From an uncultured Pelagibacteraceae bacterium (lineage in GTDB: Bacteria > Pseudomonadota > Alphaproteobacteria > Pelagibacterales > AG-422-B15): a stretch of 64,000 nucleotides of DNA. The position numbers and the translations under genes were made by a program. Below, piece by piece: positions 54,603 to 64,000 of the stretch (position 1 is the first letter of the stretch; the number at the start of each line of letters is the position of its first letter). Below the pieces are notes generated by a model. The model was not told the origin of the DNA. It saw only the letters and a program-made list of their open reading frames with translations, and did no database searches. The stretch lies in NCBI GenBank assembly GCA_902547315.1, contig CACCND010000002.1, positions 132,395 through 196,394 of the forward strand. The letters are read 5' to 3'.

Positions 54603-55379
54603 ATGCCAGTAATCAGATTTATATATATTATAGTTTTATTATTAATATTTATAATAATATCAATACCCATTCAAATATTATTCAACTTACTTGGAATAAA
54701 ATTCAAAAATCTATATCCACTATTTTTTTATAATATAATTAAGAAAATAACTGGTATCAAAATAGAAATTAATAAAAAAAAATATTTAAAAAATATTACT
54801 GGAACCTTGTATGTTGCTAATCATGTTTCTTGGTTTGATATAATTTGCTTAGGAACAATTCTTAATGCAAGATTTATTGCAAAAAAAGAAGTAGCTCAGA
54901 TGGGTATATTTGGTTTTTTAGCTAAACTAAGTAATACTTTTTTTATAGATAATTCTGATAAAGGTAAAATAATTCACTATAACAAAATAATTAATGATAA
55001 ACTAAAATCAGGAGAAAATTTCATAATTTTTCCCGAAGGGACAACTTCCGATGGAAATGGGGTAATAGATTTCAAATCATCAATGTTAGAATGTGTTTTT
55101 GATGAAAAAAAAATAATTAATGTCCAACCCATATCAATATGTTACTCAAAACGAAATAACTTACCCATGGGTTTATTTTTAAGAAGGGATATTGCTTGGG
55201 TGGGCGATACTTCTATGTTGTCGGCAATGGCCAATTTTTTAACTTCAGGTCCAATAACAGTTGAACTTGTATTTCACAATTTACTTGAAATCAAAAACTT
55301 TAATAATAGAAAAGTTCTAGCATCATTTTGTGAGGGTGTAATACTTGATGGCATTAATCAGAGATTAAAAATTAACTAA
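54603..55379 (+). CDS. plsC: 1-acyl-sn-glycerol-3-phosphate acyltransferase
   Basis: Inner-membrane enzyme making phosphatidic acid. It has 258 residues with an N-terminal transmembrane helix at about 5-30. The HX4D motif is in VANHVSWFDIICLG, and the substrate-binding motif is FPEGTTSDGN. QPISICYSKR and GPITVELVFH are later conserved strands. Its neighbours fur and miaB are usual in this array; it lies one nucleotide before miaB. Confidence 0.95.
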   Translation: MPVIRFIYIIVLLLIFIIISIPIQILFNLLGIKFKNLYPLFFYNIIKKITGIKIEINKKKYLKNITGTLYVANHVSWFDIICLGTILNARFIAKKEVAQMGIFGFLAKLSNTFFIDNSDKGKIIHYNKIINDKLKSGENFIIFPEGTTSDGNGVIDFKSSMLECVFDEKKIINVQPISICYSKRNNLPMGLFLRRDIAWVGDTSMLSAMANFLTSGPITVELVFHNLLEIKNFNNRKVLASFCEGVILDGINQRLKIN

Positions 55380-55380
55380 T

Positions 55381-56688
55381 ATGTCAAATAATTCTTTTTT
55401 TGTTAAATCTTATGGGTGTCAAATGAATATTTACGATAGTCAAAAGATAACTACAATATTAGAAAGCAAAGGATTAAAAGAAGAGAATAATCCAGACAAC
55501 GCCGATTTAATAATTTTTAATACTTGTAACATCAGAGATAAAGCTGCTCATAAACTATATTCCGATATAGGAAGAATTGATAAGTTGAAAAAAGAAAGGA
55601 CAATTGCCGTGATCGGATGTGTTGCCCAAGCAGAAAATGAGGAAATGTTCAAAAAAAATAGCTCTATTGACATAGTTCTGGGACCCCAAAGCTATCATCT
55701 TCTGCCTCAAATGATGTTAGATATAAAAAATAAGAAAAAACAAATTAACACAGAATTTATCATTAATGAAAAATTTGACTACTTATCCGAGCAATGCAAA
55801 CCTCAGGGCGTATCTTCTTTTGTAACTATTCAGGAGGGCTGTGACAAGTTTTGTTCATTCTGTGTTGTTCCGTATACGAGAGGGCCAGAATATTCAAGAT
55901 CAACCAGTTCAATCAAAAATGAAGCTAAGTTACTAGTATCGCAAGGGGCTAGGGAAATTATTCTGCTTGGACAAAATGTAAATGCATATGAAGACAACAC
56001 AAGTAATAATGGAGAAAAATTAAATCAGCTAATTGATCATTTAAGTGAAATTGATGAAATAAAAAGGATTAGATATACTACATCACATCCAATAAATATG
56101 AGTGATCAACTCATCAATTGTCATTCTACAAATCATAAATTGATGCCTTTCTTACATTTACCTGTACAATCAGGCTCATCTAAAATTTTGAAAAAAATGA
56201 ATCGAAAGTATGATCGTGATTACTATAGAAAAATAATACATAAGTTACAGCATGCAAAGCCAGGTATAGAAATCTCATCTGATTTTATTGTTGGATATCC
56301 TGGAGAAAGTGAGAGAGATTTTCAAGATACATTAGATTTAATTGATGAAATCAAATTCACTCAATCATATTCATTTATTTATAGTAAGAGACCTGGAACA
56401 AAAGCAGCAGAGGAGGATGATTTAGTGCCCACCAGTATTAAAAAAGAAAGATTAAAGATTCTTCAACAGAAATTGATGGAAATTCAATATAGTTTTAATA
56501 AATCTTTTTGTGGTAAAGATGTAGAAGTTTTAATTGAGAATCAAAGTGTGAGTAATAGGGAGTATTTTTTTGGAAGAACGCCACACATGCAATCTGTATA
56601 TGTTAAATCAGAAAATTTAGTCCCTGGTGATTTAAAATTTATAAATATTTCAACTTGCAATCATAAGAGTTTGTATGGTAGTTGTTAA
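55381..56688 (+). CDS. miaB: tRNA-2-methylthio-N6-isopentenyladenosine synthase MiaB
   Basis: Radical-SAM methylthiotransferase for ms2i6A37. It has 435 residues. The N-terminal UPF0004 domain has Cys13 (YGCQMN), Cys49 (NTCNIRDKA) and Cys80 (GCVAQAE) for the auxiliary cluster. The radical-SAM CxxxCxxC is at Cys154, Cys158 and Cys161 in EGCDKFCSFCVVPYTRG. The TRAM domain ends the protein. It overlaps the phoH reading frame by about 7 nt. Confidence 0.97.
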   Translation: MSNNSFFVKSYGCQMNIYDSQKITTILESKGLKEENNPDNADLIIFNTCNIRDKAAHKLYSDIGRIDKLKKERTIAVIGCVAQAENEEMFKKNSSIDIVLGPQSYHLLPQMMLDIKNKKKQINTEFIINEKFDYLSEQCKPQGVSSFVTIQEGCDKFCSFCVVPYTRGPEYSRSTSSIKNEAKLLVSQGAREIILLGQNVNAYEDNTSNNGEKLNQLIDHLSEIDEIKRIRYTTSHPINMSDQLINCHSTNHKLMPFLHLPVQSGSSKILKKMNRKYDRDYYRKIIHKLQHAKPGIEISSDFIVGYPGESERDFQDTLDLIDEIKFTQSYSFIYSKRPGTKAAEEDDLVPTSIKKERLKILQQKLMEIQYSFNKSFCGKDVEVLIENQSVSNREYFFGRTPHMQSVYVKSENLVPGDLKFINISTCNHKSLYGSC

Positions 56689-57725
56689 TTGGGAATATAA
56701 ATAATTTGAAAAATAAAATTATTAATAAATCTGCTGCTGAAAGCGCTAATAATAATCAAAATTCAGAAATAATTTCAATCAACAATAATGAAGTTTTAGA
56801 CATTTTTGGCATCAATAACGAGAATATAAAATTTTTTGAAAAAACACTTCCTATAAAAGTTTTCCAAAAAGGGAACCAACTTCATATTAGGGGGGAAAAG
56901 AAAAATATTAACATTCTGAGAAATGCTATATTTAGAACTTTAAATGATGATAAAAAAAACATAAGCAATTATGACAAGAACGCAATACAGGAGAATCTAA
57001 AGATGCATATCTTAAATGAAAAAGAAAATATCAAAAACATAAATATAACTAAAACACACAAATCGCATGTAATTGGTAAAAGTAAAATGCAAAACTCATA
57101 CCTTGATATATTGCAAACTAAACAAGTAATATTTGCCATAGGACCTGCAGGAACAGGTAAAACTTTTTTAGCTGTAGCAGCAGCAGTATCACAGTTGCTA
57201 GAAAATAAGTTTGATAGAATAATTTTATCTAGGCCTGCAGTTGAAGCGGGAGAAAAGCTAGGTTTCCTTCCAGGAGATCTAAAAGAGAAAGTAGATCCAT
57301 ACTTACGTCCATTATACGATTCATTATACGACTTAATGCCGGCAGAGTTAGCAATGAAAAAAATTCACTCAACAGAAATTGAAATCGCACCGCTTGCTTT
57401 TATGCGCGGAAGAACATTGAATAATTCTTTCGTCATACTGGATGAGGCTCAAAATGCGACTCACAATCAAATAAAAATGTTTTTGACAAGATGTGGTAAA
57501 AATTCAAGAATGGTTGTTACTGGCGATCCATCGCAAACAGATTTGAATAAAAGAAGTGACTCAGGCCTACTCAGATCGATTGAAATTCTAAAAGAGATTG
57601 AAGATATTGCTATCATTAATTTTGGTCAAAAAGATATTGTAAGAGACGAAATGGTGACAAAAATTATAAATGCTTATGATTCCTACGATGAACAATTAAA
57701 TGACCTTTTTGATCAAAAGTCGTAA
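56682..57725 (+). CDS. PhoH-like ATPase
   Basis: P-loop ATPase of the PhoH family, about 347 residues; a role in RNA metabolism with YbeY is suspected but not established. The Walker A IGPAGTGKTFLAVA lies near 153-161, SRPAVEAGEKLGFLPGDL and FVILDEAQNAT (Walker B) follow, and VVTGDPSQTDL is the next motif. No ATG lies near the start. TTG 56682 or TTG 56706 are candidates, so the N-terminus is uncertain. It is followed by ybeY after 2 nt, the standard order. Confidence 0.93.
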   Translation: MLIGNINNLKNKIINKSAAESANNNQNSEIISINNNEVLDIFGINNENIKFFEKTLPIKVFQKGNQLHIRGEKKNINILRNAIFRTLNDDKKNISNYDKNAIQENLKMHILNEKENIKNINITKTHKSHVIGKSKMQNSYLDILQTKQVIFAIGPAGTGKTFLAVAAAVSQLLENKFDRIILSRPAVEAGEKLGFLPGDLKEKVDPYLRPLYDSLYDLMPAELAMKKIHSTEIEIAPLAFMRGRTLNNSFVILDEAQNATHNQIKMFLTRCGKNSRMVVTGDPSQTDLNKRSDSGLLRSIEILKEIEDIAIINFGQKDIVRDEMVTKIINAYDSYDEQLNDLFDQKS

Positions 57726-57727
57726 AA

Positions 57728-58186
57728 ATGATAGGCTTAAAATTCAATATCGAAGATAAGAATTGGAAAAAAAATTTTCCGCAATATAAAAAATATATTA
57801 ATAAATCAGTAAATGAAACTGCAAAAATAATCAATTTTAATTGTAACCAAAAAGCTGAAATAAGTTTCTTATTAACTTCGAATATAAATATGCAAAAACT
57901 TAATTTTACATACAGAAATATAAACTCACCTACTAATGTTTTGTCGTTTCCAATGATGTACGAAACTAAAAAATTTTATATTATAGGAGATATTGCTATT
58001 TCAAATGAAAAAGTACTACAGGAAGCTAGAAGTTATAAAAAAAATAAGTATCTATATTTGTCAAAAATTACAATACATGGTGTACTTCACTTATTCGGAT
58101 ATGATCATCAGACAAAGAAAGATTTTGATTCAATGCTAAATCTAGAAAATAAAATCTTAGAAAAATTTGAAAACAGGAATGTATAA
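57728..58186 (+). CDS. ybeY: endoribonuclease YbeY
   Basis: Zinc-dependent RNase for 16S rRNA 3'-end maturation and ribosome quality control. It has 152 residues. RNINSPTNVLSFPM is the central conserved strand, GDIAISNEKVLQEA the next one, and ITIHGVLHLFGYDHQ contains the three zinc-binding histidines (HGxLHxxGYDH). It overlaps the corC-like gene by 8 nt. Confidence 0.97.
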   Translation: MIGLKFNIEDKNWKKNFPQYKKYINKSVNETAKIINFNCNQKAEISFLLTSNINMQKLNFTYRNINSPTNVLSFPMMYETKKFYIIGDIAISNEKVLQEARSYKKNKYLYLSKITIHGVLHLFGYDHQTKKDFDSMLNLENKILEKFENRNV

Positions 58187-59015
58187 AAAACTTATTAACA
58201 AAATTTTCCATCAAGGAAGAAACTCAAATAGTAATTTAAAAGAAAGTATAGAGACTGTCTTATATTCTCAAGAAAAAGAGACAGAGGGTATTTCTAGGCA
58301 AGAAAGGTTGATGTTATCTAATATACTCAAGATTGATCAGATAAGATCTGCTGATATTATGATACCAAGAGCTGATATAAGCGCAGTAGAAGTTAATGAA
58401 GAATTTCAAAAAGTACTTGATGTTTTTATAAAAGAATCACACTCAAGAGTTCCTGTTTATGAAAATAACTTAGATAACGTCATTGGAATGGTACACATAA
58501 AAGATATTGTTAAATATCAAAATAATAGTTCTATAAAAGAGAAATTCTTAACGAAAATTCAGAGAGATATTTTAAGAATACCGCCATCAATGCCAGTATT
58601 AGACTTATTACTAAAAATGCAGCTAACTAGATTACATATGGGTATAGTAATAGATGAGTATGGTTGTACTGATGGATTAATAACTATTGAGGATGTAATT
58701 GAAGAAATTACTGGAGAAATAGAGGATGAGCACGACCAACAGACTTTACCAATGCTTATTAAAACCTCATTTAATACCTTAGAAGCAAGTGCAAGAGTAG
58801 AAATAAAGGAATTAGAGAAAGTTGCGCAGATTAATTTTTCATTAAATATTGATAATGATGATGTAGACACTCTTGGCGGACTTATTTTCACGATAGCAGG
58901 CCGCGTGCCACAGAGAGGGGAAATAATAAAACATGAGTCTGGTGCTACGTTTGAAATTAAGGATGCAGATCCCATGAAAATAAAATCTGTTAAAATAACT
59001 GTTCCAAAAGAATAA
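58179..59015 (+). CDS. corC: CorC/HlyC-type CBS-domain protein
   Basis: CBS-pair protein of 278 residues, related to CorC (magnesium/cobalt efflux) but without a membrane domain. I choose ATG 58179, since an in-frame TTG at 58167 adds only four residues. RSADIMIPRADISAVEV and SRVPVYENNLDNVIGMVHIKDIV form the first CBS unit, and VLDLLLKMQLTRLHMGIVIDEYGCTDGLITIEDVIEEITGEIEDEHD the second. A transporter-associated domain ends it. Its stop shares one base with the lnt start. Confidence 0.93.
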   Translation: MYKKLINKIFHQGRNSNSNLKESIETVLYSQEKETEGISRQERLMLSNILKIDQIRSADIMIPRADISAVEVNEEFQKVLDVFIKESHSRVPVYENNLDNVIGMVHIKDIVKYQNNSSIKEKFLTKIQRDILRIPPSMPVLDLLLKMQLTRLHMGIVIDEYGCTDGLITIEDVIEEITGEIEDEHDQQTLPMLIKTSFNTLEASARVEIKELEKVAQINFSLNIDNDDVDTLGGLIFTIAGRVPQRGEIIKHESGATFEIKDADPMKIKSVKITVPKE

Positions 59016-60463
59016 TGATCGTGGTTAGTAACTTTTTTAGTAGGGAATTAAATTCCTACGCAACATACTTAATGCTTGGCGGAATATTCGCTTTATGTTT
59101 TGAACCTTTCACTATTCCATTTTTATCTTTGATAGTTACAGGAGTATTTTTCATTTTAAATGATTTGAACTTCAATAGAAAAAAAAATGATTTACTAAAA
59201 GTTTTTTTTAATAATGGAGTATTATTTGGCTTCGGTTTTTTTTTAGCAAGTACTTATTGGATATCAAACGCAATTTTAGAATTTAACTCTAACCTCTCTT
59301 ATTTATTACCATTATCACTTATAGCCTTACCACTTGCCCTATCACTTTTTTTTGGATTTATGCAATTACTTAATGCTTTGTTATGGAGTGAGTCTAATTC
59401 AAAATTATTTTTTTTTACTGCAAATTGGATTGTATTTGAATTAATCAGAAGTTATTTATTTTCAGGTTTACCATGGAATTTGTATGCATATAGTTGGTCC
59501 TGGTCATTAGAATTCATTCAATTAGTTTCAATATTAGGAGTTTATGGTTTTGCGTTTATAGTACTATTTTCTTCTGTTTGCATGATTTCTTTTTTCAAGG
59601 ACTGGAATAATTATTTTTATTTTATATTATCTATTATAATACTTATAGGAATTTACATATTTGGATACCTCAGAGTAATAAATTATGAAGTCAATTATTC
59701 AAATAATGAAATTAGGATAGTTCATACACATTTTGATCAAAGTAAAAAATGGTTAAAGGAGTCAATTGATAAAACAGCCTCAATGGGCTCGATGGAAATT
59801 TCAACAATTTTTCCTGAAACTTCTTTAGGTGTAAATTTTAATGGCCCTGAAAACTGGTTTGCAGGACATATAAAACAAATTAAAGATAATTATTACAATT
59901 CAATTGTCTTTGAAGGAAGAAATTACGATAAAAGAATTCTAGTTCCGTTTGGTGAATTTGTTCCCTTCTCCTCTTATTTTCTTTATTTTTTTCCAAATAT
60001 TAAAATTTTTCAAAACTCAATTTCGAGGGGTGATATCGAGCAAGATTTTAAATCTGATGTATTACCTTTGATATGTTATGAGGTCATATTTCCAAGCTAT
60101 GTTAGAAATAACGTTCGAGAAGAAACCAATTTAATAATAAATATAAGTAATGACGCTTGGTTTGGTCAATTTAGTGGACCCAAACAGCACTTCGTACAAG
60201 CTAAATTTCGCTCTTTAGAATTGGGATTACCTATGGCAAGATCTTCAAATAAGGGCTTTTCAGGACTTATTGGACCTATAGGAGATGTAATAGCACTTAC
60301 TAACACTAAAGATGTGTCCTATTTAGATTTGAAAGTCCCTCAAAAGCTTAATACAACTATTTATCAAAGATTTGGAAATATATTAGCATATTTTTTAATA
60401 GTTTTATTTTTTATAATTGGCTATGCTATAGAATTAAAATTTAAAAACAAAAATGAAAAATAA
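59015..60463 (+). CDS. lnt: apolipoprotein N-acyltransferase
   Basis: Inner-membrane enzyme that adds the third acyl chain to lipoproteins such as the LptE, LppC-like and BON lipoproteins of this window. It has 482 residues with about six N-terminal membrane segments and a periplasmic nitrilase domain. The catalytic Glu is in IFPETSLG, the Lys in [15 protein letters not shown], and the Cys in [22 protein letters not shown] follows. It overlaps metK by 11 nt. Confidence 0.96.
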   Translation: MIVVSNFFSRELNSYATYLMLGGIFALCFEPFTIPFLSLIVTGVFFILNDLNFNRKKNDLLKVFFNNGVLFGFGFFLASTYWISNAILEFNSNLSYLLPLSLIALPLALSLFFGFMQLLNALLWSESNSKLFFFTANWIVFELIRSYLFSGLPWNLYAYSWSWSLEFIQLVSILGVYGFAFIVLFSSVCMISFFKDWNNYFYFILSIIILIGIYIFGYLRVINYEVNYSNNEIRIVHTHFDQSKKWLKESIDKTASMGSMEISTIFPETSLGVNFNGPENWFAGHIKQIKDNYYNSIVFEGRNYDKRILVPFGEFVPFSSYFLYFFPNIKIFQNSISRGDIEQDFKSDVLPLICYEVIFPSYVRNNVREETNLIINISNDAWFGQFSGPKQHFVQAKFRSLELGLPMARSSNKGFSGLIGPIGDVIALTNTKDVSYLDLKVPQKLNTTIYQRFGNILAYFLIVLFFIIGYAIELKFKNKNEK

Positions 60464-61610
60464 TTATCTGTTTACAAGTGAGTCTGTTTCAGAAGGACAT
60501 CCTGATAAGGTTTGCGACATAATATCCGACTCTATTGTTGATGATTTTCTTTCACAGAATAATCCTGAAAATTCCAGGGTTGCAATGGAAACTCTTGTTA
60601 CAACGAATAAAGTTGTAATTGCAGGAGAAGTGAGAGGACCTGATAATTACAAATGTGATTATGAGAAGCTAGCTAGAAATGCGGTAAAGGATATTGGTTA
60701 TGAACAAGAAGGATTTCATTGGAAGAACTTCTCTTTTGACTGTTCTGGAGTACATAGTCAATCAGCAGATATTGCTATGGGTGTTGACGCATCTGGCAAT
60801 AAAGATCAAGGAGCTGGTGATCAAGGAATTATGTTTGGCTATGCTTGCAAAGAGACACCGTCATTAATGCCCGCACCAATATATTATTCACATAAAATTC
60901 TTGAAATAATGGCGTCCGAAAGAAAGTCTGGAAAAACGTCAGGAATCCAACCTGACTCTAAAAGTCAAGTAACTCTGCAATACAGGAACGGTTTACCTGA
61001 AAGTTGTACAAAAGTAGTTGTTTCTACCCAACATGATGAAAATTTAGATCAAGCAGGAGTTAGTGAAATTATAATACCATTAATTAAAGAAATAATTCCT
61101 GAAAAATGGATGTCAGAAAATACTGAAATTCTAATAAATCCAACAGGTAAATTTGTAATTGGTGGACCCGACGGAGATACGGGGTTAACTGGCAGAAAAA
61201 TAATAGTAGATACATATGGAGGAGCTGCGCCACATGGAGGGGGAGCATTTTCTGGCAAAGATCCAACTAAAGTTGATAGATCAGCCGCTTATGTTGCGAG
61301 GTACATTGCAAAGAATATTGTTGCATCAGAAATTGCTGAGAGATGTACTCTTCAACTAGCATATGCGATTGGAGTTTCTGAGCCATTATCAATTTATGTA
61401 GATACCCACGGAACTTCTAAAATGAGTGATGAGGAATTAATAAATAGAATCAACTCTACTGTTGATCTGACGCCAAGAGGAATCAGAGATCAGCTTAATT
61501 TGCATAAACCAATTTATAAAAAAAGTGCTGCCTATGGACACTTTGGAAGAGAGCCAGAGCCTGACGGTTCTTTTTCATGGGAAAAATTGGATCTACTAAA
61601 AAAGTTTTGA
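60453..61610 (+). CDS. metK: S-adenosylmethionine synthetase
   Basis: Makes SAM from methionine and ATP. It has 385 residues. [23 protein letters not shown] is the N-terminal signature, [13 protein letters not shown] the flexible-loop region, and [25 protein letters not shown] the phosphate-binding P-loop-like signature. It supplies SAM for RsmG, RsmI, MiaB and TrmB encoded here. It overlaps lnt upstream, so no SAM riboswitch can precede it in the gap. Confidence 0.98.
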   Translation: MKNNYLFTSESVSEGHPDKVCDIISDSIVDDFLSQNNPENSRVAMETLVTTNKVVIAGEVRGPDNYKCDYEKLARNAVKDIGYEQEGFHWKNFSFDCSGVHSQSADIAMGVDASGNKDQGAGDQGIMFGYACKETPSLMPAPIYYSHKILEIMASERKSGKTSGIQPDSKSQVTLQYRNGLPESCTKVVVSTQHDENLDQAGVSEIIIPLIKEIIPEKWMSENTEILINPTGKFVIGGPDGDTGLTGRKIIVDTYGGAAPHGGGAFSGKDPTKVDRSAAYVARYIAKNIVASEIAERCTLQLAYAIGVSEPLSIYVDTHGTSKMSDEELINRINSTVDLTPRGIRDQLNLHKPIYKKSAAYGHFGREPEPDGSFSWEKLDLLKKF

Positions 61611-62314
61611 CGCTTTACCACTTAAGAAAAATATACCCAAAATATTACAATTATCAGGGAAGAAATAAATCTAGAAAATTATCAGATAAAAATAAATTAA
61701 TTATTAAGGAATTTTATGAGAAATACTCAATTGATTCAGACATAATTAAATATCATTTAAGTAAAAATAAAAATAAACTTTCATACAATGGTAAATTTTC
61801 AAATATTGTTTTAGAAGTTGGTTTTGGAGATGGAGAGTTCCTTATTAACAAAGCAATCTCTAAACCTGATAATTTGTTTATAGGAAACGAAATATATATC
61901 AACGGCATTTCAAAAGTATTAAGCAGTATTATTGAATTGAATATTAATAATATACTCTTATGTGGCATTAATGCTTCATATTTTCTGCAAACATTAAAAA
62001 AAAATTCAATTGATGAAATATATATTATTAATCCTGATCCCTGGTTAAAAAAAAGACATTACAAAAGAAGATTTTTAAATAAAAAAAATATTTTACTACT
62101 AAATAAGATTATAAGGAAAAAAAATTGCATTAACTTCACTACAGATGCTGAGCAATATTTTATTTCTGTTTTGAATATATTGAGTCAGGACAAACAGTAT
62201 TTTTTAAACAAAAAATTCAAGATCTTGACAAATACTGATAAGTTATTTGGAGTGTCTAGGTATCAGAGAAAAGCAATAAATGATGGAAAGAAAATATATC
62301 AAATAACATTCTGA
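61577..62314 (+). CDS. trmB: tRNA (guanine-N7)-methyltransferase TrmB
   Basis: Methylates G46 in tRNA. About 245 residues. [15 protein letters not shown] is the N-terminal basic block, [16 protein letters not shown] the SAM loop, and [18 protein letters not shown] the catalytic PDPW-type motif. The ATG at 61577 overlaps metK by 34 nt; TTG 61607 would give a 4-nt overlap and is also plausible. The 124-nt gap that follows has no rimP. Confidence 0.93.
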   Translation: MGKIGSTKKVLTLYHLRKIYPKYYNYQGRNKSRKLSDKNKLIIKEFYEKYSIDSDIIKYHLSKNKNKLSYNGKFSNIVLEVGFGDGEFLINKAISKPDNLFIGNEIYINGISKVLSSIIELNINNILLCGINASYFLQTLKKNSIDEIYIINPDPWLKKRHYKRRFLNKKNILLLNKIIRKKNCINFTTDAEQYFISVLNILSQDKQYFLNKKFKILTNTDKLFGVSRYQRKAINDGKKIYQITF

Positions 62315-62335
62315 TATATATAATTATTTCAGTAC

Positions 62336-62364
62336 TTGATTTATCTTAACATGAGGTGTAAAAA
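62336..62364 (+). promoter_or_regulatory. possible promoter before nusA
   Basis: TTGATT (62336-62341) and TAAAAA (62359-62364) are separated by 17 nt, an acceptable but weak housekeeping promoter. A start near 62371 would place the hairpin at 62386-62415 inside the nusA leader. Chance is a real alternative in this AT-rich stretch. Confidence 0.28.
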
Positions 62365-62385
62365 CAAATAAATTTTGCTAATCCG

Positions 62386-62415
62386 AAAAAAGTGGGATAT
62401 TCCCGCTTTTTTTTT
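62386..62415 (+). terminator. intrinsic terminator or attenuator upstream of nusA
   Basis: GTGGGA and TCCCGC (one T-G wobble) flank a TAT loop and are extended by A-T pairs from an A-run into a run of nine T residues ending at 62415. It is the clearest rho-independent terminator in the window. It lies 72 nt after trmB and 23 nt before the nusA ATG, so it could end the murJ-trmB transcript or attenuate nusA. Confidence 0.75.
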
Positions 62416-62438
62416 ACTTTTTAAGGAATGCTATTTTT

Positions 62439-63974
62439 ATGGTAAGCGCGAATAAACTTGAAATATTGAGAATTGCAGAAGCTGTTGCTCAGGAAAAAAT
62501 GATTGATAAAACAATTGTTATATCTGCACTTGAGGAAGCAATAGCTAAAGCAGCTAAAAATAATTTCGGTGAAGAAAATGAAGTTATTGTTGAAATTAAT
62601 CAAGATAATGGGGATATATCTATTTCTAGAAAAATGCTCGTAGTTGAAGAAGTAAAAAATAAGTTTTTAGAAATTACATTAAAGTCTGCAAAAAAAATCA
62701 ACGGAGCTGCGCAAATTGGTGATGAGCTATTAGATCCATTACCACCATTGGATTTTGGAAGAATAGCTGCACAGTCAGCTAAACAAGTTATAAATTCTAA
62801 AGTGCGTGAAGCTGAAAGGGAAAGGCAGTATAGTGAGTACAAAGATAGAGTTGGAGAAATTGTAAATGGTATTGTAAAAAGAACCGAGTTTGGAAATATA
62901 ATTATTGATTTAGGAAAAGCTGAAGGGGTAATTAGAAAAGATCAAACCATACCTAGAGAAAATCTTAGAAATGGAGATAGAGTAAGATCTTATATTTATG
63001 ATGTAAGATCTGAAACAAAGGGCCCACAAATATTTCTTTCAAGATCACACCCACAATTTATGGCTAAGTTATTTACTCAAGAAGTGCCTGAAATTTATGA
63101 TGGGATAATTAGCATTAAAAGTGTTGCCAGGGATCCGGGAAGTAGAGCAAAAATAGCTGTCTTTACTGAAGATGGATCGATTGATCCTGTTGGGGCATGT
63201 GTAGGAATGAGAGGAAGTAGGGTACAAGCAGTAGTTAATGAACTACAAGGTGAGAAAATCGATATAATTAATTGGTCAGAAAATGTTGCTAATTTAGCAA
63301 TATCATCTTTGTCACCAGCTGAGGTACTTAAAGTAGTGTTGGATGAAGATCAAAATAAAATCGAAGTTGTAGTTTCCGAAGAACATCTTAGCTTAGCAAT
63401 AGGTAGAAGAGGGCAAAACGTTAAACTCGCAACTGAGCTCACTGGCTACGAGATTGACATATTAACTGAGGATGAAGAGTCTTCTAATAGACAAGAGGAC
63501 TTTAATAGTAAAACTAATATTTTTGTATCATCTTTAGATGTAGATGAAACATTAGCTCAACTATTAGTGAGTGAGGGCTTCGGAAGTATTGAAGAAGTAA
63601 TTGAGACAGACAAGTCTGAACTACTCTCTATCGATGGATTTGATGACGAAATAGTAGAAGAATTGATTGAAAGAGCTCAAAAGTTTTTAAATGATAAAGA
63701 AAAAGAAAATCAAGAAAAAATTAATAAACTTGGAATTAAAAGTGATCTAATAGATTTTAATTTACTTTCAAAAGCCATGTTGGTAAAGCTTGGTGAAAAT
63801 GGAATCAAAACACTTGACGATTTTGCTGGTTTAACCACTGACGAACTGATTGGATACTTAGAAGATAAAAGCGATAAAACGTCAAGAATCGCTGGAATAC
63901 TTGAAGAGTTTAATCTTACAAAAGATGAAGGTGATCAACTTATAATGGAGGCAAGAAAAATATGGCTTGATTAG
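62439..63974 (+). CDS. nusA: transcription termination/antitermination factor NusA
   Basis: RNA-polymerase-binding factor controlling pausing, termination and antitermination. It has 511 residues. The N-terminal domain binds polymerase. S1 at about 135-200 contains GEIVNGIVKRTEFGNIIIDLGKAEGVIRKDQ. KH1 has VGACVGMRGSRVQAVVNELQGEKIDII, and KH2 has LAIGRRGQNVKLATELTGYEIDI. The C-terminal half has two acidic helical repeats (each around VEELIERAQ and LIMEARKIW). A weak AAGGA site lies 11 nt before the ATG. rimP is not in front of it. Confidence 0.97.
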   Translation: MVSANKLEILRIAEAVAQEKMIDKTIVISALEEAIAKAAKNNFGEENEVIVEINQDNGDISISRKMLVVEEVKNKFLEITLKSAKKINGAAQIGDELLDPLPPLDFGRIAAQSAKQVINSKVREAERERQYSEYKDRVGEIVNGIVKRTEFGNIIIDLGKAEGVIRKDQTIPRENLRNGDRVRSYIYDVRSETKGPQIFLSRSHPQFMAKLFTQEVPEIYDGIISIKSVARDPGSRAKIAVFTEDGSIDPVGACVGMRGSRVQAVVNELQGEKIDIINWSENVANLAISSLSPAEVLKVVLDEDQNKIEVVVSEEHLSLAIGRRGQNVKLATELTGYEIDILTEDEESSNRQEDFNSKTNIFVSSLDVDETLAQLLVSEGFGSIEEVIETDKSELLSIDGFDDEIVEELIERAQKFLNDKEKENQEKINKLGIKSDLIDFNLLSKAMLVKLGENGIKTLDDFAGLTTDELIGYLEDKSDKTSRIAGILEEFNLTKDEGDQLIMEARKIWLD

Positions 63975-64000
63975 TCATGAATAAGTTGTTCCTAATATGG

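Noticed and set aside
60400..60452. SAM riboswitch before metK.
   Set aside because: metK overlaps lnt by 11 nt, so there is no untranslated leader for one.
63977..64000. ATG at 63977 after the nusA stop, open to the window edge, possibly the start of the next gene.
   Set aside because: Only eight codons are visible and they do not match the DUF448 or infB starts that often follow nusA.

Overview
The window is about 64 kb of low-GC (roughly 30-35% by eye), very gene-dense bacterial chromosome with 72 protein-coding genes that I can support. Gaps are mostly 0-50 nt, many neighbouring genes overlap by 1-30 nt, and I see no rRNA, tRNA, CRISPR, insertion sequence or prophage. Gene content and order (leuS-lptE-holA-parB-parA-rsmG-mnmG-mnmE, rho-hemJ-hemH-hemE, maf-aroE-coaE-dnaQ-secB-fxsA-Tim44, hslUV/his, dnaJ-dnaK-grpE/rph, murJ-trpS-uspA-nfu-tsaB-fur-plsC-miaB-phoH-ybeY-corC-lnt-metK-trmB-nusA) are alphaproteobacterial. 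Low GC, compaction and missing accessory genes suggest a streamlined marine lineage (SAR11-like, HIMB59/AEGEAN-169-like or similar). That placement is inference.

Layout. 0.2-6.5 kb: rightward DUF3576 lipoprotein, leuS, a TPR-sulfotransferase, lptE, holA. 6.5-17.1 kb: a mostly leftward block with chromosome partition (parAB, and a perfect parS inside rsmG), tRNA modification (mnmG, mnmE), a [2Fe-2S] protein, rho and late haem synthesis (hemJ, hemH, hemE). An oppositely oriented ogt-apt pair interrupts it. 17.13-17.40 kb: a 273-nt gap between divergent hemE and maf that I interpret as the chromosomal replication origin. 17.4-22.9 kb: maf, aroE, coaE, dnaQ, a Nudix hydrolase, then secB, fxsA, Tim44-like and a thioesterase. 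22.9-29 kb: hslUV diverging from a histidine operon that carries a peroxiredoxin and a DUF1330 gene. 29-34 kb: a more accessory metabolic block (thioesterase, MDR reductase, glycosyltransferase 9, two SDRs, PfkB kinase). 34-42 kb: nth, dapB, dnaJ, dnaK, grpE, rph, rdgB. 40.7-47.7 kb: envelope genes (LppC/LpoA-like, rsmI, BON lipoprotein), gshB, an esterase and a malic enzyme. 47.8-64 kb: the murJ-to-nusA array, with a glucosaminidase and a polysaccharide deacetylase.

The strongest structural find is the origin/partition module. Degenerate DnaA-box-like 9-mers lie at 17163-17268. Beside them are AT-rich 13-nt tandem units at 17320-17345, between hemE and maf, the same neighbourhood as the mapped Caulobacter origin. 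A perfect 16-bp parS lies about 8.5 kb away, next to parAB. Other points are gene losses from conserved arrays (no rimP before nusA, no rimI after tsaB, no hrcA beside grpE), heat-shock-like promoter sequences before hslV and dnaK, a terminator or attenuator just upstream of nusA, and many translationally coupled or non-ATG starts. I did not find a convincing wholly new multi-gene system; most of the window is housekeeping.
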